Source of the DNA: Borreliella americana
GTDB taxonomy: Bacteria; Spirochaetota; Spirochaetia; Borreliales; Borreliaceae
DNA length: 64,000 bases
Assembly (NCBI RefSeq): GCF_021043605.1
Contig: NZ_JAJNFB010000004.1
Coordinates: 23,024 to 87,023, forward strand
Direction of reading: 5' to 3'
The position numbers and the translations under genes were made by a program. The notes under the pieces are model-generated. The model saw only the letters and a list, made by a program, of their open reading frames with translations. It had not been told where the DNA came from and made no database searches. The first letter of the stretch is position 1. The number at the start of each line of letters is the position of its first letter. This document shows positions 34,093-43,876 of the stretch, piece after piece.

Positions 34093-34123
34093 AAAGAGAG
34101 AGCTTAAAACTCTCTCTTTTTAC
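34089..34123. terminator. Perfect 14-bp hairpin terminator after crr
   Basis: GTAAAAAGAGAGAG (34089-34102) pairs with 34110-34123 around a 7-base loop, followed by T-rich sequence on the plus strand. It contains the crr stop codon and also ends just past the stop of the convergent htpG gene, so it can serve both. Confidence 0.9.
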
Positions 34124-34129
34124 TTTTAA

Positions 34130-35980
34130 TTATAGGAAGTCTTTTTCTATAAATTCGTTTATTATATTTATGAATTTTCCTGGATTTTTGCTGGGCATTC
34201 CTGAAGTTAACATAGCTTCTTCAAAAAGGAGAATGCTTATTTTTTCTAATTTTTCAGGCTCTAGATTTTTTAAATTTTGGACTATTTTATTATTAGGATT
34301 TAATTCAAGTATTGGTTTAATTTCTTTTACTTCTTGTCCCATTGACAGCATAATTTTTTGCATTTGGTAAGTTGGATCATTGCTATCAATTATTATTGCT
34401 GAGGGCTCTTTTATCAATGTTGCTGATAGATTGACTTCTTTTATATGATCCTTAAGGATTTCTTTTACTTTGATAAGGATGTCTTTGAATTCTTCTTCAA
34501 TTTTTTTGAAATTTTCATCTTTTAATTCATTACTAGTTTCGTTTTTATTTATTGCTTTTAGTTTTAATCCTTCGTATTCTGGAATTAGATTTAATATAGC
34601 CTCATCAAGTTCATCGTCCATGATTAGGATTTCAAATCCTTTTTCTTTATAAGCAGCTACTATTGGGTTTTCTTTTAATATATTTTCTTTACCACCTGTT
34701 ATATAGTAAATGCTTTTTTGGCCTTCATTCATTCTTTCCTTATACTCTTTAAAAGATACAAACCCATCCGCGCTTGAGGATTTAAATCTTATTAATGAGA
34801 TAAGCTTCTCTCTGTTTTCAAAGTCAGAATAAACACCTTCTTTAATACATCTTCCAAATTCTTTAGAAAACTCTGAAAATTTTTCATGATTTTTTTCACT
34901 TAGCTTTTCAAGCTCGCTTAGTATTTTTTTTGCAGAAGATGACTTTATTTTGGACAAAATTTTATTTTGCTGTAAAATTTCTCTACTTACATTGAGCGGT
35001 AAATCTTGGCAGTCTATAATTCCTTTTATAAATCTTAGATAGTTTGGAAGCAAGCTGCCTTCAGAATCTGTAATAAATATTCTATTTATAAATAGCTTTA
35101 CCCCAGGTTTAGTGTTTGGGTAATATAGATCATAGGGAGCTTTACTTGGGACGTAAAATAAATTTGTATATTCTAAATTTCCTTCCGCTTTTGTATGAAT
35201 ATGCATTAATGGATTTTCATAATCAAAGGTTGTATTTTTATAAAATTCATTGTATTCTTCTTCTTTAATTTCGCTTTTATTTTTTGTCCAAAGAGCAGTA
35301 GTTTCATTTAATTTTTCTTCTTTTTCTTCTATTCCCTCTTGTTTTCCATCCTTCATTATATGTTCGCTATATTTAATATAAATGGGATAATTTATGTGAT
35401 TTGAATATTTTTTGATAATTTCTTGAATTTTCCATTTATTGGCATATTCAAGGCCTTCTTTATTAAGATATAGCTTTATTTCTGTGCCTGTATCTTCTTT
35501 TTTTGCTTTTTCTATTTCATATCCTGTTTTACCGTCGCTAGACCAAATATAAGCATCACTTTCTAGTGCTTTTTTTGATGTAACTTCTACTTTTTCTGAT
35601 ACTATGAATGCACTGTAGAATCCAACCCCAAACTGGCCAATTAGGCTTGCAGATTTTTTTTCATCTTGTTTTAAATTGTTAATAAATTCTTTAGTTCCTG
35701 ATTTTGCAATTACGCCAAGATGATTAGTTAAATCTTGTTCATCCATTCCGATTCCATTATCTTTAATTAGGATGCTTTTATCATCAAATGATATTTCTAT
35801 TTTTGGTTCTAGAGCAATGTTTTTGAATTTTTCATTTGTCAAGCTTAAAAACTTGAGTTTATCAATGGCGTCAGACGCATTTGATATCAATTCTCTTAAA
35901 AATATTTCTTTGTGGGAGTAAAGAGAGTGTATGATTAAATAAAGCAAATCATTTACTTCTGTATCAAATTGTTTTTTCAT
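34130..35980 (-). CDS. htpG: Chaperone HtpG (Hsp90)
   Basis: A 616-residue Hsp90 with the GHKL ATP site (ELISNASDAIDKL, DNGIGM, GQFGVGFYSAF) and the middle and dimerisation domains. The open frame extends 34 codons upstream, but AAGGA lies just before the ATG at 35980, where the protein begins MKKQFDTEVNDLL as family members do. No CIRCE-type inverted repeat is visible upstream. It is divergent from gnd with 112 bases between. Confidence 0.96.
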   Translation of the reverse strand: MKKQFDTEVNDLLYLIIHSLYSHKEIFLRELISNASDAIDKLKFLSLTNEKFKNIALEPKIEISFDDKSILIKDNGIGMDEQDLTNHLGVIAKSGTKEFINNLKQDEKKSASLIGQFGVGFYSAFIVSEKVEVTSKKALESDAYIWSSDGKTGYEIEKAKKEDTGTEIKLYLNKEGLEYANKWKIQEIIKKYSNHINYPIYIKYSEHIMKDGKQEGIEEKEEKLNETTALWTKNKSEIKEEEYNEFYKNTTFDYENPLMHIHTKAEGNLEYTNLFYVPSKAPYDLYYPNTKPGVKLFINRIFITDSEGSLLPNYLRFIKGIIDCQDLPLNVSREILQQNKILSKIKSSSAKKILSELEKLSEKNHEKFSEFSKEFGRCIKEGVYSDFENREKLISLIRFKSSSADGFVSFKEYKERMNEGQKSIYYITGGKENILKENPIVAAYKEKGFEILIMDDELDEAILNLIPEYEGLKLKAINKNETSNELKDENFKKIEEEFKDILIKVKEILKDHIKEVNLSATLIKEPSAIIIDSNDPTYQMQKIMLSMGQEVKEIKPILELNPNNKIVQNLKNLEPEKLEKISILLFEEAMLTSGMPSKNPGKFINIINEFIEKDFL

Positions 35981-36092
35981 GTAACTTTTCCTTTTTAATT
36001 TAATCTTTACTTTTTTTATAATATAACATAATCTAAAAATAATAAATAAAGCAATTTGTTTAAAATAGAAAATTAGAATCAAGGAGAATGCA

Positions 36093-37487
36093 ATGGATGT
36101 AGGAATTTATGGACTTGGTGTTATGGGTAGTAATTTAGCTCTAAATATTGCTGATAACGGTTTTAATGTTTCTGTTTACAATAGAGATAATGAAAAAACT
36201 GAAATTTTTGTTAAACAAAATTCTCATAAAAAGATAAATGGTTTTAAAGATGTTGAATCTTTTGTTAAAAGCTTGAAAGCTCCAAAAAAAGTCATCTTAA
36301 TGGTGACAAGTTCCGCTATAGAAAAGGTTATTGAGCAAATTTTACCCTTTATGAATAAATCAGACATAATTATTGATGGTGGAAATTCTCATTATAAGAA
36401 CACAATGAGATTGGAAAAAGAATTGTTTGCTAAGGACATTTATTTTGTAGGACTTGGAATTTCCGGGGGGGAGAGAGGAGCAAGATTTGGTCCTGCGCTA
36501 ATGTATGGAGGAAGCAAATCAGCTTATGAAATTCTTGAGCCCATGTTAAATAAAATTGCAGCTAAAACTAAAAACAATGATATTTGTTCGGCTTATATTG
36601 GAGAGAACGGCTCTGGGCACTATGTTAAAATGATACATAATGGGGTGGAATACGCTGATATGCAGCTTATCAGCGAGGTTTATTTTTTCATGAAAAAATC
36701 TTTCAATTTAGATAATTTGAAAATTTCTGAAGTTTTTGAAAAATGGAATGAAGGCGATCTTTCAGGGTATTTACTAGAAATAACTTCTAAGATTCTTAGA
36801 TACAAGGAAAATAATGAATATTTAGTTGATAAGATTTTAGATATTGCAAATCAAAAAGGTACTGGTGTTTGGACATCTATTGATGCTCTTGAATTTGGTA
36901 TGCCTGTAAATTTAATTGTTGAATCCGTTTTTTCAAGATTTATGTCGGGGTTAAAACACGAAAGAATTATTGCTAGCGATTTGCTTAAGATGGACACTTC
37001 TTCTTTTGAGTTTGAGCTTAGTGATTGGATTTTAGATCTTTATTATGCTCTTTTAGTTTCAAAAATAGTAGCTTATGCTCAAGGTTTTATGATGCTTAAG
37101 ACTGCGTCTGTGAATTATGGTTGGGATTTAAATTTAGGTAAAATTTCTTTGGTTTGGAGAGAAGGCTGTATTATTCGTAGCAGTTTTTTAGATAAAATTA
37201 AATTGGCTTATGATAAGAATCCTCATCTTATTAATTTGCTTTTTGATGATTATTTTTTAGATTTGCTAAAAAATAATCACAAATCTTTAAGAAGAATAAT
37301 TTCAAAGGCTAGTGAAATTGGGATTCCTTTGCCTGCATTTTATGCTAGTCTTTCGTTTTTAGATTCTTATTCTACTAATTATTTACCTTCTAATCTAATT
37401 CAAGCACAAAGAGATTTTTTTGGTGCTCATTCTTTTGAAAGATTAGACTCAAAACGAGGTGAATTTTTTCATAGTGCTTGGCAATAA
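36093..37487 (+). CDS. gnd: 6-phosphogluconate dehydrogenase (decarboxylating)
   Basis: A 464-residue enzyme of the oxidative pentose phosphate path, making ribulose 5-phosphate and NADPH. The Rossmann motif is GLGVMGSNLALN at 7-18. Substrate and catalytic residues lie in GGNSHYKNT and GHYVKMIHNGVEY, and FFGAHSFERLD near the end matches the C-terminal tail. AAGGAGA lies eight bases upstream of ATG. It feeds ribose phosphate to prs. Confidence 0.96.
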   Translation: MDVGIYGLGVMGSNLALNIADNGFNVSVYNRDNEKTEIFVKQNSHKKINGFKDVESFVKSLKAPKKVILMVTSSAIEKVIEQILPFMNKSDIIIDGGNSHYKNTMRLEKELFAKDIYFVGLGISGGERGARFGPALMYGGSKSAYEILEPMLNKIAAKTKNNDICSAYIGENGSGHYVKMIHNGVEYADMQLISEVYFFMKKSFNLDNLKISEVFEKWNEGDLSGYLLEITSKILRYKENNEYLVDKILDIANQKGTGVWTSIDALEFGMPVNLIVESVFSRFMSGLKHERIIASDLLKMDTSSFEFELSDWILDLYYALLVSKIVAYAQGFMMLKTASVNYGWDLNLGKISLVWREGCIIRSSFLDKIKLAYDKNPHLINLLFDDYFLDLLKNNHKSLRRIISKASEIGIPLPAFYASLSFLDSYSTNYLPSNLIQAQRDFFGAHSFERLDSKRGEFFHSAWQ

Positions 37488-37513
37488 ATTTAATAAGTTA
37501 GAATGAATTAGCA

Positions 37514-38056
37514 CTAAAAGATATAGTACTTAGCAAATATTCCTCCAGCAAAGTTTGATTTTATGCCTGAATAGGTTCTGTGTTGTGCAAGAGATCTTGT
37601 ATTTGAGATGAATTCTATTGAAGGTGCTATTTTCATGCCTATTTCTAAATTTTCTGTAATGTCATAAAAAATAACCAATGGAATTCTTATTCCAAATCCT
37701 AATTCTACATTTATTAATTTAGATGTGTGAGATGATATGCTTATATTTCCTCCTATTCCAATTCCTAAATTTAAATTTTTTATCAAAGATATTGTAAAAA
37801 TGAAATCAAGTGCTGCTATTGCTAATAAATTAAAATCATAAAATTTTGATTCAAGTTTGGGGCCTGATAAATTTATTCCATTACTACCACCATAGCCTAT
37901 TTCAAAATCAATAAAAGGAAGTGACATTATTAAGTTAATAATTGGATTTCCAATACTTGCTCCAAAGCCAATTCCTCTATTTAAATACGAATCTTTTGCA
38001 AAACCATTTGTAGATATGTTTGCAATCATGATAAATAACATAAAAATTTTTTTCAC
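37514..38056 (-). CDS. DUF3996 exported protein, position of BB0562 (reported lipase)
   Basis: A 180-residue protein with a signal peptide ending near NGFA. It starts with GTG behind GGGAGA. The mature part is glycine-rich with alternating strands. GASIG at about residues 32-36 fits the G-x-S-x-G pattern of serine lipases. By order it is BB_0562, which I recall as reported to have lipase activity needed in low-fatty-acid settings. The strand pattern also fits a small barrel, so mechanism is open. It is the last of three tandem paralogues. Confidence 0.75.
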   Translation of the reverse strand: MKKIFMLFIMIANISTNGFAKDSYLNRGIGFGASIGNPIINLIMSLPFIDFEIGYGGSNGINLSGPKLESKFYDFNLLAIAALDFIFTISLIKNLNLGIGIGGNISISSHTSKLINVELGFGIRIPLVIFYDITENLEIGMKIAPSIEFISNTRSLAQHRTYSGIKSNFAGGIFAKYYIF

Positions 38057-38211
38057 CGTTGTCTCCCAAATTTTGTTTTATTATTTTATTTTTGAATTTT
38101 AAAAAAATAAAAACAAGACCTTACCTCTTAAATCTTATGTTTAAGTTTTGGGGACTAGGTTTGATTTTCAACAATTGTTCTTTTTTAAAAAAAATTAAAA
38201 AAATTTTATTT

Positions 38212-38730
38212 TTAAGTAAACCAGAATCTCATTCCTAATCCTGCGAATACTTCCCACCTAAATCCAATTCCATTACTCCAAATGTTCATTCCAAGTCCCG
38301 GAGCTATTCGTAAAAATATGTCGAATTTCTTTCTAAATACTTCAATATTTAAAGCTAAAGGCAATCTTGCTCCGATGCTCATTGGCCCTGAGCCTGACTT
38401 GTTGCCTTCAAATCTTGAAAACCATATTGTCCCATATCCCCCTGCGCCAACTGAAAAATCCAAAATATTAGCAGCTCCTGGGAATGTATATATATAGAAA
38501 ATATAGTCCAATGCTATAAACAATGTTTTCCAGTCTGAAAATAAATTATTTACTCCGCTGTAAAGACCAATGTCAAGATCAAAGTTTCCTATATTAATCT
38601 GTAGAGCAATTGGTAATGGAAGTATAATTCCTACTCCAAATTTACCTCTTGCAGATTCATTTGAATTTGAAAATCCTGAGATTGGGGCCAATAAAATAAT
38701 GATTGACATAATAATTATTTTTGTTCTCAT
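38212..38730 (-). CDS. DUF3996 exported protein, second paralogue
   Basis: A 172-residue protein. AGGAGA lies ten bases before the ATG at 38730, which begins MRTKIIIMSI and gives a clean signal peptide ending near GFSN. An upstream ATG at 38757 has no ribosome site. The mature part shows FGVGIILPLPIALQINIG, DFSVGAGGYG and FRWEVFAGLGMRFWF, a strand-rich pattern shared with its two neighbours. It lacks the GASIG motif. Function unknown. Confidence 0.7.
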   Translation of the reverse strand: MRTKIIIMSIIILLAPISGFSNSNESARGKFGVGIILPLPIALQINIGNFDLDIGLYSGVNNLFSDWKTLFIALDYIFYIYTFPGAANILDFSVGAGGYGTIWFSRFEGNKSGSGPMSIGARLPLALNIEVFRKKFDIFLRIAPGLGMNIWSNGIGFRWEVFAGLGMRFWFT

Positions 38731-38812
38731 CGCTTTATTATCTCCTAAACATAACATTCTAGTCTTTAGAAAAATTTTAGTTCAATAATTTTTTTTATCT
38801 AAAAAGTGAAAA

Positions 38813-39421
38813 CTATATCTTAAGAGAGCCTTTTATTCCAATAGAAAAGTTACCTTTTATTGGAAATATTAAATTTCCGTTAGGCATTTGGCCAATAAAA
38901 ATTGATGGTGTTGTTTTTATTATTATTTCAATAATGTCATAATAAGCTTCATATATTATTCCCAAGGGCAGACCTACTCCGATTTTATAGGTAATCCCAG
39001 AAGAAACATTTATTGAATTTGATGGGCTTGTAATTTTGCCTATTTCAAAAAATAGGCCAGATCCCAAGAAAAAGAAGAAATTTGAATTTTTAATTCTTGA
39101 ATTTAAAAATATATAATCACAATATGTTTTAAATAGCAATGTTATTGGTGATTTTGGAAAAAATTCTGAGGCACTCAATATTGTTACTCCTACCCCAATG
39201 TCAAAGTTATTGATGCTGAATTCTATTGCAGTAGGGTAAGGCATAATAAAACCAAATTTTATTTCAGTTTTTGTTTTTAAGCTTTCTATTTTTGGAGCAG
39301 GCATACTGTTTTGAGTAGCTATATTGTTTTTAGATTTTTCGTTTGTGAAAATATTCTCAACATTGAAAAATAATGTAATAATAATTATTAATAATCTGAT
39401 TAGTTTGTTTTTACTTTGCAT
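38813..39421 (-). CDS. DUF3996 exported protein, third paralogue
   Basis: A 202-residue protein with a signal peptide (about 1-26), a polar linker and then the same fold pattern (IKFGFIMPYPTAIEFSINNF, SSGITYKIGVGLPLGIIYEA). It also lacks a G-x-S-x-G motif. No strong ribosome site is seen before the ATG. As first gene of the minus-strand trio it may carry the promoter; the 212 bases upstream are A/T-rich and shared with the divergent chemotaxis operon. Confidence 0.7.
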   Translation of the reverse strand: MQSKNKLIRLLIIIITLFFNVENIFTNEKSKNNIATQNSMPAPKIESLKTKTEIKFGFIMPYPTAIEFSINNFDIGVGVTILSASEFFPKSPITLLFKTYCDYIFLNSRIKNSNFFFFLGSGLFFEIGKITSPSNSINVSSGITYKIGVGLPLGIIYEAYYDIIEIIIKTTPSIFIGQMPNGNLIFPIKGNFSIGIKGSLKI

Positions 39422-39633
39422 TGTTAACTTTTTTTGTATGAAATTTAATTTAAATATACCACAACTTTCTACCTTAAATTATAAGATGGAATTCTTCTAA
39501 AATTATATTTTTTATTGTTTTTGGGAAATTAAATTTTATTAACTTCTAATTTGTATTTATGAATATATGAGGTAATATTAATCTTGATATTAGCATTCTA
39601 TTTGTGATTTAAATTACATTTAAAGGGGCGTTT

Positions 39634-40176
39634 ATGGGCATAGATGCAGATTTGCAAGATTCTTTAAGCCAATATCTTTTATTTAGTTTGGACGAACTTT
39701 ATGCTATTGAGATTAAATATGTTGTTGAGGTTTTAGAATATACTAAGATATCAAAAATCCCAAGAACTCCCAATTACATGGCAGGAATAATAAATAATAG
39801 GGGTAAAATCGTTCCAATAATTGATATTCGAAAACAATTTGGAATGAGCGATCGTGCTGTTGATGAGGATGAGAAAAAGAGAAATAAGGGAGTTAACATT
39901 TCAAATATTATTATATTAAATTTAGCTTACGAGGGGGATGAATTTAATCTTGGAATTTTAGTAGATTATGTCAATGAAGTTCTTGAATTAGATCCATTTA
40001 GTATTGATGATGCTCCCAAGATTGGATCAGGGTTTAATTCAAAATTTATTTCAGGAATTGGCAAAAGTAATGATAAGTTTATTATTATTTTAAATGTAGA
40101 AAATTTATTTGACGTTAGAGAGCTTTCTAAATTTAGAAATACAACAATATATGATCCTGAGTATCAGCAGCAATAG
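39634..40176 (+). CDS. cheW2: Chemotaxis coupling protein CheW2
   Basis: A 180-residue CheW that links receptors to CheA. The core shows LLFSLDELYAIEIKYVVEVL, ISKIPRTPNYMAGIINNRG and VPIIDIRKQFG, the conserved receptor-facing block. AAAGGGGCG lies before the ATG. It is the first gene of a six-gene chemotaxis operon and by position is BB_0565. Confidence 0.93.
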   Translation: MGIDADLQDSLSQYLLFSLDELYAIEIKYVVEVLEYTKISKIPRTPNYMAGIINNRGKIVPIIDIRKQFGMSDRAVDEDEKKRNKGVNISNIIILNLAYEGDEFNLGILVDYVNEVLELDPFSIDDAPKIGSGFNSKFISGIGKSNDKFIIILNVENLFDVRELSKFRNTTIYDPEYQQQ

Positions 40177-40187
40177 GAGTTTTAGTC

Positions 40188-40499
40188 ATGATTTATAGGC
40201 CGGAAGGAGAGCTTGTAATAAATAGTATTTTTAAGGTAAAAGAAGATTTGTTGCATATTTTTAAAAAAATGAAAGAAGGGGATACTCTTACCATTGACCT
40301 TTCAAATGTTGAAAAAATAGATATTACCTTTATACAAATTTTGTATGCATCTAATAAATATGCTAAGAATAGAAATTTGTTTGTAAAAATTGAGTATCCA
40401 TCCGACGAGGTTTTAAGTTCATTAATATATGGTGGGTTTTTAGTCGATATTGAGGATGTTGATAGCTTTGATTTGGGACTTAATTTAGTTGGATTTTAG
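40188..40499 (+). CDS. STAS-domain protein (anti-sigma antagonist type)
   Basis: A 103-residue single STAS domain. LTIDLSNVEKIDITFIQIL aligns with the DLS.V..IDSSGL block of SpoIIAA-like proteins. The usual D-S-S is D45-I46-T47, so only Thr47 could take phosphate. It sits between cheW2 and cheA1 with gaps of 11 and 15 bases. No sigma-factor kinase gene is near, so a role in the chemosensory complex is the likelier reading. Confidence 0.8.
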   Translation: MIYRPEGELVINSIFKVKEDLLHIFKKMKEGDTLTIDLSNVEKIDITFIQILYASNKYAKNRNLFVKIEYPSDEVLSSLIYGGFLVDIEDVDSFDLGLNLVGF

Positions 40500-40514
40500 A
40501 TTTAAGGAAAGCTT

Positions 40515-42659
40515 ATGGATAGTAGTGATGTTATTGACAAATTTAAGAATTCCTTTAAGGAAGAATCGATAGAAAATATTTCAGATATTGAGCAAGCACT
40601 TCTTAATCTTGAGGTAAGTTCAGATCAAGATATTATTAATTCTATTTTTAGAAATTTACATACCATAAAGGGAAGTTCTGGTATGTTCGGCTTTAATTTT
40701 ACAGCATCGCTTGTCCACGAAATAGAAACAGTTCTTGATGTTGTAAAAAATGGTAAAGCCACTTTTAATCAGGCTGCTATTGATGCTACCTTAATGTCTG
40801 TTGATTTTATTAGAGAGCTTATTGAAGGTGATGAAGTAATTTCTGAGATTGACTTTGATAAGCGCAAACAATTTTTGGTAAATGAAATTAAAAAGGCTTT
40901 TGAAAGTTCTAATGATGTTAAGAGCACTTTTCAAGAAGTTTTAGAAAATGATTTTTCAAAGTCTGATAACAGTTCGGTTTTAGAAGAATCTGTTAAATTA
41001 AATTCAGAGGATAAATTTGATGATGAGGCTTTGCGGTCTGAATTTAAGAGCTATAAAATTCTTTTTTCTCCAGCTAAGGGCATTTTGTTTCATGGTCACA
41101 AGCCCATAAATTTATTGAGCAAGTTGATTAATTTAGGTAGCGGTTATGTGAGGGCCAAAGTAGATAACATTCCTGATTTAGAGCTTATTTCTCCTGACAA
41201 TGTTTATGTTGATTGGGAAATAAAGCTAGATACAGAAGAGAGCAGAGAGAGTATTGAAGATATTTTTACATTTTTAGATTCTCAATCAAAAATTGATATT
41301 CAAGAGTTGGATAAGTGTTTGGAAGTAGATGAAGGAAATAATGTAGGGTCTAAAAATTTTAATTTATTAGGCTTAGATAGAAGCAGCAAAGATTCTTCTA
41401 ATTCTTCATTGGAAAAATCGGAATTTGTTGGAAAATCCTTTTTCAATGGAGATAAAAATAGGTCTAATGTTCAAGATGATACTGCTAGAAGCAAGGTTAA
41501 TATTGCTAGTATTAAGGTGGATTCTAAAAAACTTGATCATTTGGTAAATCTTGTGGGAGAACTTGTTACAATACAATCAAAACTTTCAAAAGAAGCTGAA
41601 AATAGAAATAGCAATATTTTAAATTCAATATCAGCAGAATTTTCTTTGCTTATTAATGAGCTTAGAGATTATACAACAGGGCTTAGAACAGTTCCTATTG
41701 AAATTTTGTTTGTAAAATTTCAAAGAATAGTAAAAGATCTGTCTACTAGCCTTGGGAAGTCAATTCTTTATCATTCTTATGGAGGCGATACTGTTCTTGA
41801 TAAAAGTATTATTGAAAAGCTAAATGAACCTTTAGTTCATTTAATTCGCAACTCAATAGATCATGGAATTGAATCGTCTCAAGAGAGAGAAAGTTTAGGT
41901 AAAGACCCCAAAGGCATTATTAAGCTTTCAGCGTGTCAATCTGGGGATTCTGTTATTGTTATTATCGAGGATGATGGAAGAGGGCTTGATAAGAATAAAA
42001 TACTTAAAAAAGCTATAGAACGCAATATAATTTCTGATTCAGTTGCTAAAACTTTATCAGATATTGATGTTTATAATTTAATTTTTGAGCCTGGATTTTC
42101 AACTGCAAGTTCCGTGACTGATATATCAGGTCGTGGAGTTGGCATGGATGTTGTTAAAAAACAGGTTGAATCCTTAAGGGGAAATGTTTTACTTGAAAGT
42201 GAATTTGGCAAATATACTAGAATTAAGTTAATTTTTCCATTGACCTTAGCTATTATTGAAGGTTGGCTTGTCAGAGTAAAAGATGAGCATTTTATTGTTC
42301 CTCTTTCTAATGTTGAGTCTTGTTTAGAATCTAATAAGTTAATTTCTCAAATAGATGGGATTGAGACTAAAAGCAATGTAATGAATTATAGGGGCAGTAT
42401 GATTAGTTATATTAGGCTTAGAGAGTTTTTTCAGGTTTCTAGTGAGAAGAGTTTAAATGAGCAAGTTGTTGTTGTAAATACAAATAGCGGGAAAATGGGC
42501 ATTGTGGTTGACGAAGTTTTAGGGCAACATCAAACTGTTATAAAATCTTTGGGGAAAATTTATTCTCGAGTAGAAGGGGTTTCTGGAGCTACTATACTTG
42601 GTGATGGAAGTTTGGCTTTAGTTGTTGATATAGATGCAATAACCAAGCTTATAAAATAA
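40515..42659 (+). CDS. cheA1: Chemotaxis histidine kinase CheA1
   Basis: A 714-residue CheA. The P1 domain has phospho-accepting His49 in LHTIKGSSGMFGF. A second domain (about 178-275, ILFHGHKPINLL) resembles the CheY-binding type. P3 dimerisation helices, the P4 kinase (LIRNSIDHGIES, DDGRGLDK, DISGRGVGMDVVKKQ) and a CheW-like P5 follow. All catalytic parts look intact. As I recall, CheA2 rather than this kinase drives chemotaxis in vitro. Confidence 0.95.
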   Translation: MDSSDVIDKFKNSFKEESIENISDIEQALLNLEVSSDQDIINSIFRNLHTIKGSSGMFGFNFTASLVHEIETVLDVVKNGKATFNQAAIDATLMSVDFIRELIEGDEVISEIDFDKRKQFLVNEIKKAFESSNDVKSTFQEVLENDFSKSDNSSVLEESVKLNSEDKFDDEALRSEFKSYKILFSPAKGILFHGHKPINLLSKLINLGSGYVRAKVDNIPDLELISPDNVYVDWEIKLDTEESRESIEDIFTFLDSQSKIDIQELDKCLEVDEGNNVGSKNFNLLGLDRSSKDSSNSSLEKSEFVGKSFFNGDKNRSNVQDDTARSKVNIASIKVDSKKLDHLVNLVGELVTIQSKLSKEAENRNSNILNSISAEFSLLINELRDYTTGLRTVPIEILFVKFQRIVKDLSTSLGKSILYHSYGGDTVLDKSIIEKLNEPLVHLIRNSIDHGIESSQERESLGKDPKGIIKLSACQSGDSVIVIIEDDGRGLDKNKILKKAIERNIISDSVAKTLSDIDVYNLIFEPGFSTASSVTDISGRGVGMDVVKKQVESLRGNVLLESEFGKYTRIKLIFPLTLAIIEGWLVRVKDEHFIVPLSNVESCLESNKLISQIDGIETKSNVMNYRGSMISYIRLREFFQVSSEKSLNEQVVVVNTNSGKMGIVVDEVLGQHQTVIKSLGKIYSRVEGVSGATILGDGSLALVVDIDAITKLIK

Positions 42660-42716
42660 AGAAAATAGAAAATGTAGATTTTTGGTTTTAAGGATTAAAA
42701 ATATTAAAATATAATA

Positions 42717-43874
42717 ATGAAGATATTGATAATTGATATTCAAGGTCTTATAAAGCAGGTTTTTGTTAGAGCTTTTTCTAAAGATAATGATGTTGAGATA
42801 TTAAATGCTGGTTTTAATTCTTTAAATCTTATTAATGTATTTTTACAAAAGTTCCCAGATTTAGTTATTATTGATGAGAATACTGCAAGATCTAATTTTG
42901 GGAATTCTTTAAACAATGTTCTTAATAACATATCTCTTCCGGTTGTATTTATTGCACAAAATGAAATGTTTCCAAATTTTGGATGTCTTGAGCAAAGCAA
43001 GGAAAAGGTTAGATTAATAATAAATAAACTTAATTTTAAGCTTACAGTTAATTTATTTCGCAGTAAGTATTTAGCTTTAATAAAGCTTGAGTTGAAAAAT
43101 CTAGGCAAAAATAAATTTATATCTTCTTTTGATGTTAAAAGAATTCAAGCACCCGATTTTTCTAGTAATTCTAAAGTAGAGCTGAGGGAAAATAGTTTAA
43201 ATGATTCAAGTATAAGAAAAAGTTATAAAGTTTCTGATGTTATTAATTTTGCTCCCAAAAATGATCCGGATGTTATTATTAAATATCAAGGGCTTATCAA
43301 TAAGCATAGAACCGGTAAAATTATTGTTGTAGGCTCTTCAACGGGCGGTACAGAGGCTTTAAGAATTTTTTTAAGGTCTTTTAAAAAAGATTCTCCCCCA
43401 ATTATTATTGTCCAGCATATGCCTGGAGGATTTACAAAATCTTTTGCGAAAAATCTAAACAATGAATTTAATATTGATATTAAAGAAGCTGAGGATGGAG
43501 ACATTCTTCGTCCAGGTCTTGTAATAATTGCTAATGGAAGTTATCATTTGATTGTAAAATATAGTAGCGGAAATTATTTTGTAAACCTATTAGATGGACC
43601 TCTTGTTAGTAGACATAAACCTTCTGTAAATGTACTTTTTAGGTCTGCTGCAATGTATGCTGGCTCTAATGCTATTGGAGTTATCCTTACAGGCATGGGA
43701 GATGACGGTGCTGTTTGTATGCTTGAAATGAAAAAAAATGGCGCTTATACTATTGCTCAGGATCAAGAAACTTCTGTTGTTTTTGGTATGCCAATGGAAG
43801 CTATAAAAATAGGGGCTGTAGACAAAATCCTTCCTTTAAGCGCAATAGCAGATCATGTTCTAAGGAGATCTTAA
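42717..43874 (+). CDS. cheB1: Chemotaxis methylesterase CheB1 with degenerate receiver
   Basis: A 385-residue protein. The C-terminal methylesterase is intact: Ser208 in VGSSTGGTEAL, His234 in VQHMPGGF and Asp330 in LTGMGDDGA. The N-terminal receiver is worn: a single Asp (7) where two acids are expected, IIDENT with Asp53 at the phospho-site, and no K-P motif. A long linker (110-200) joins the halves. No clear ribosome site precedes the ATG. It follows cheA1 by 57 bases. Confidence 0.9.
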   Translation: MKILIIDIQGLIKQVFVRAFSKDNDVEILNAGFNSLNLINVFLQKFPDLVIIDENTARSNFGNSLNNVLNNISLPVVFIAQNEMFPNFGCLEQSKEKVRLIINKLNFKLTVNLFRSKYLALIKLELKNLGKNKFISSFDVKRIQAPDFSSNSKVELRENSLNDSSIRKSYKVSDVINFAPKNDPDVIIKYQGLINKHRTGKIIVVGSSTGGTEALRIFLRSFKKDSPPIIIVQHMPGGFTKSFAKNLNNEFNIDIKEAEDGDILRPGLVIIANGSYHLIVKYSSGNYFVNLLDGPLVSRHKPSVNVLFRSAAMYAGSNAIGVILTGMGDDGAVCMLEMKKNGAYTIAQDQETSVVFGMPMEAIKIGAVDKILPLSAIADHVLRRS

Positions 43875-43876
43875 TA

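Noticed and set aside
34089..34123. Purine/pyrimidine tract as a microsatellite
   Set aside because: The GA and CT runs are the two arms of one perfect hairpin at the end of crr, so a terminator explains them better.
42740..43108. 122-residue minus-strand ORF inside cheB1
   Set aside because: No ribosome site or motif; it is antisense to the CheB receiver and linker.
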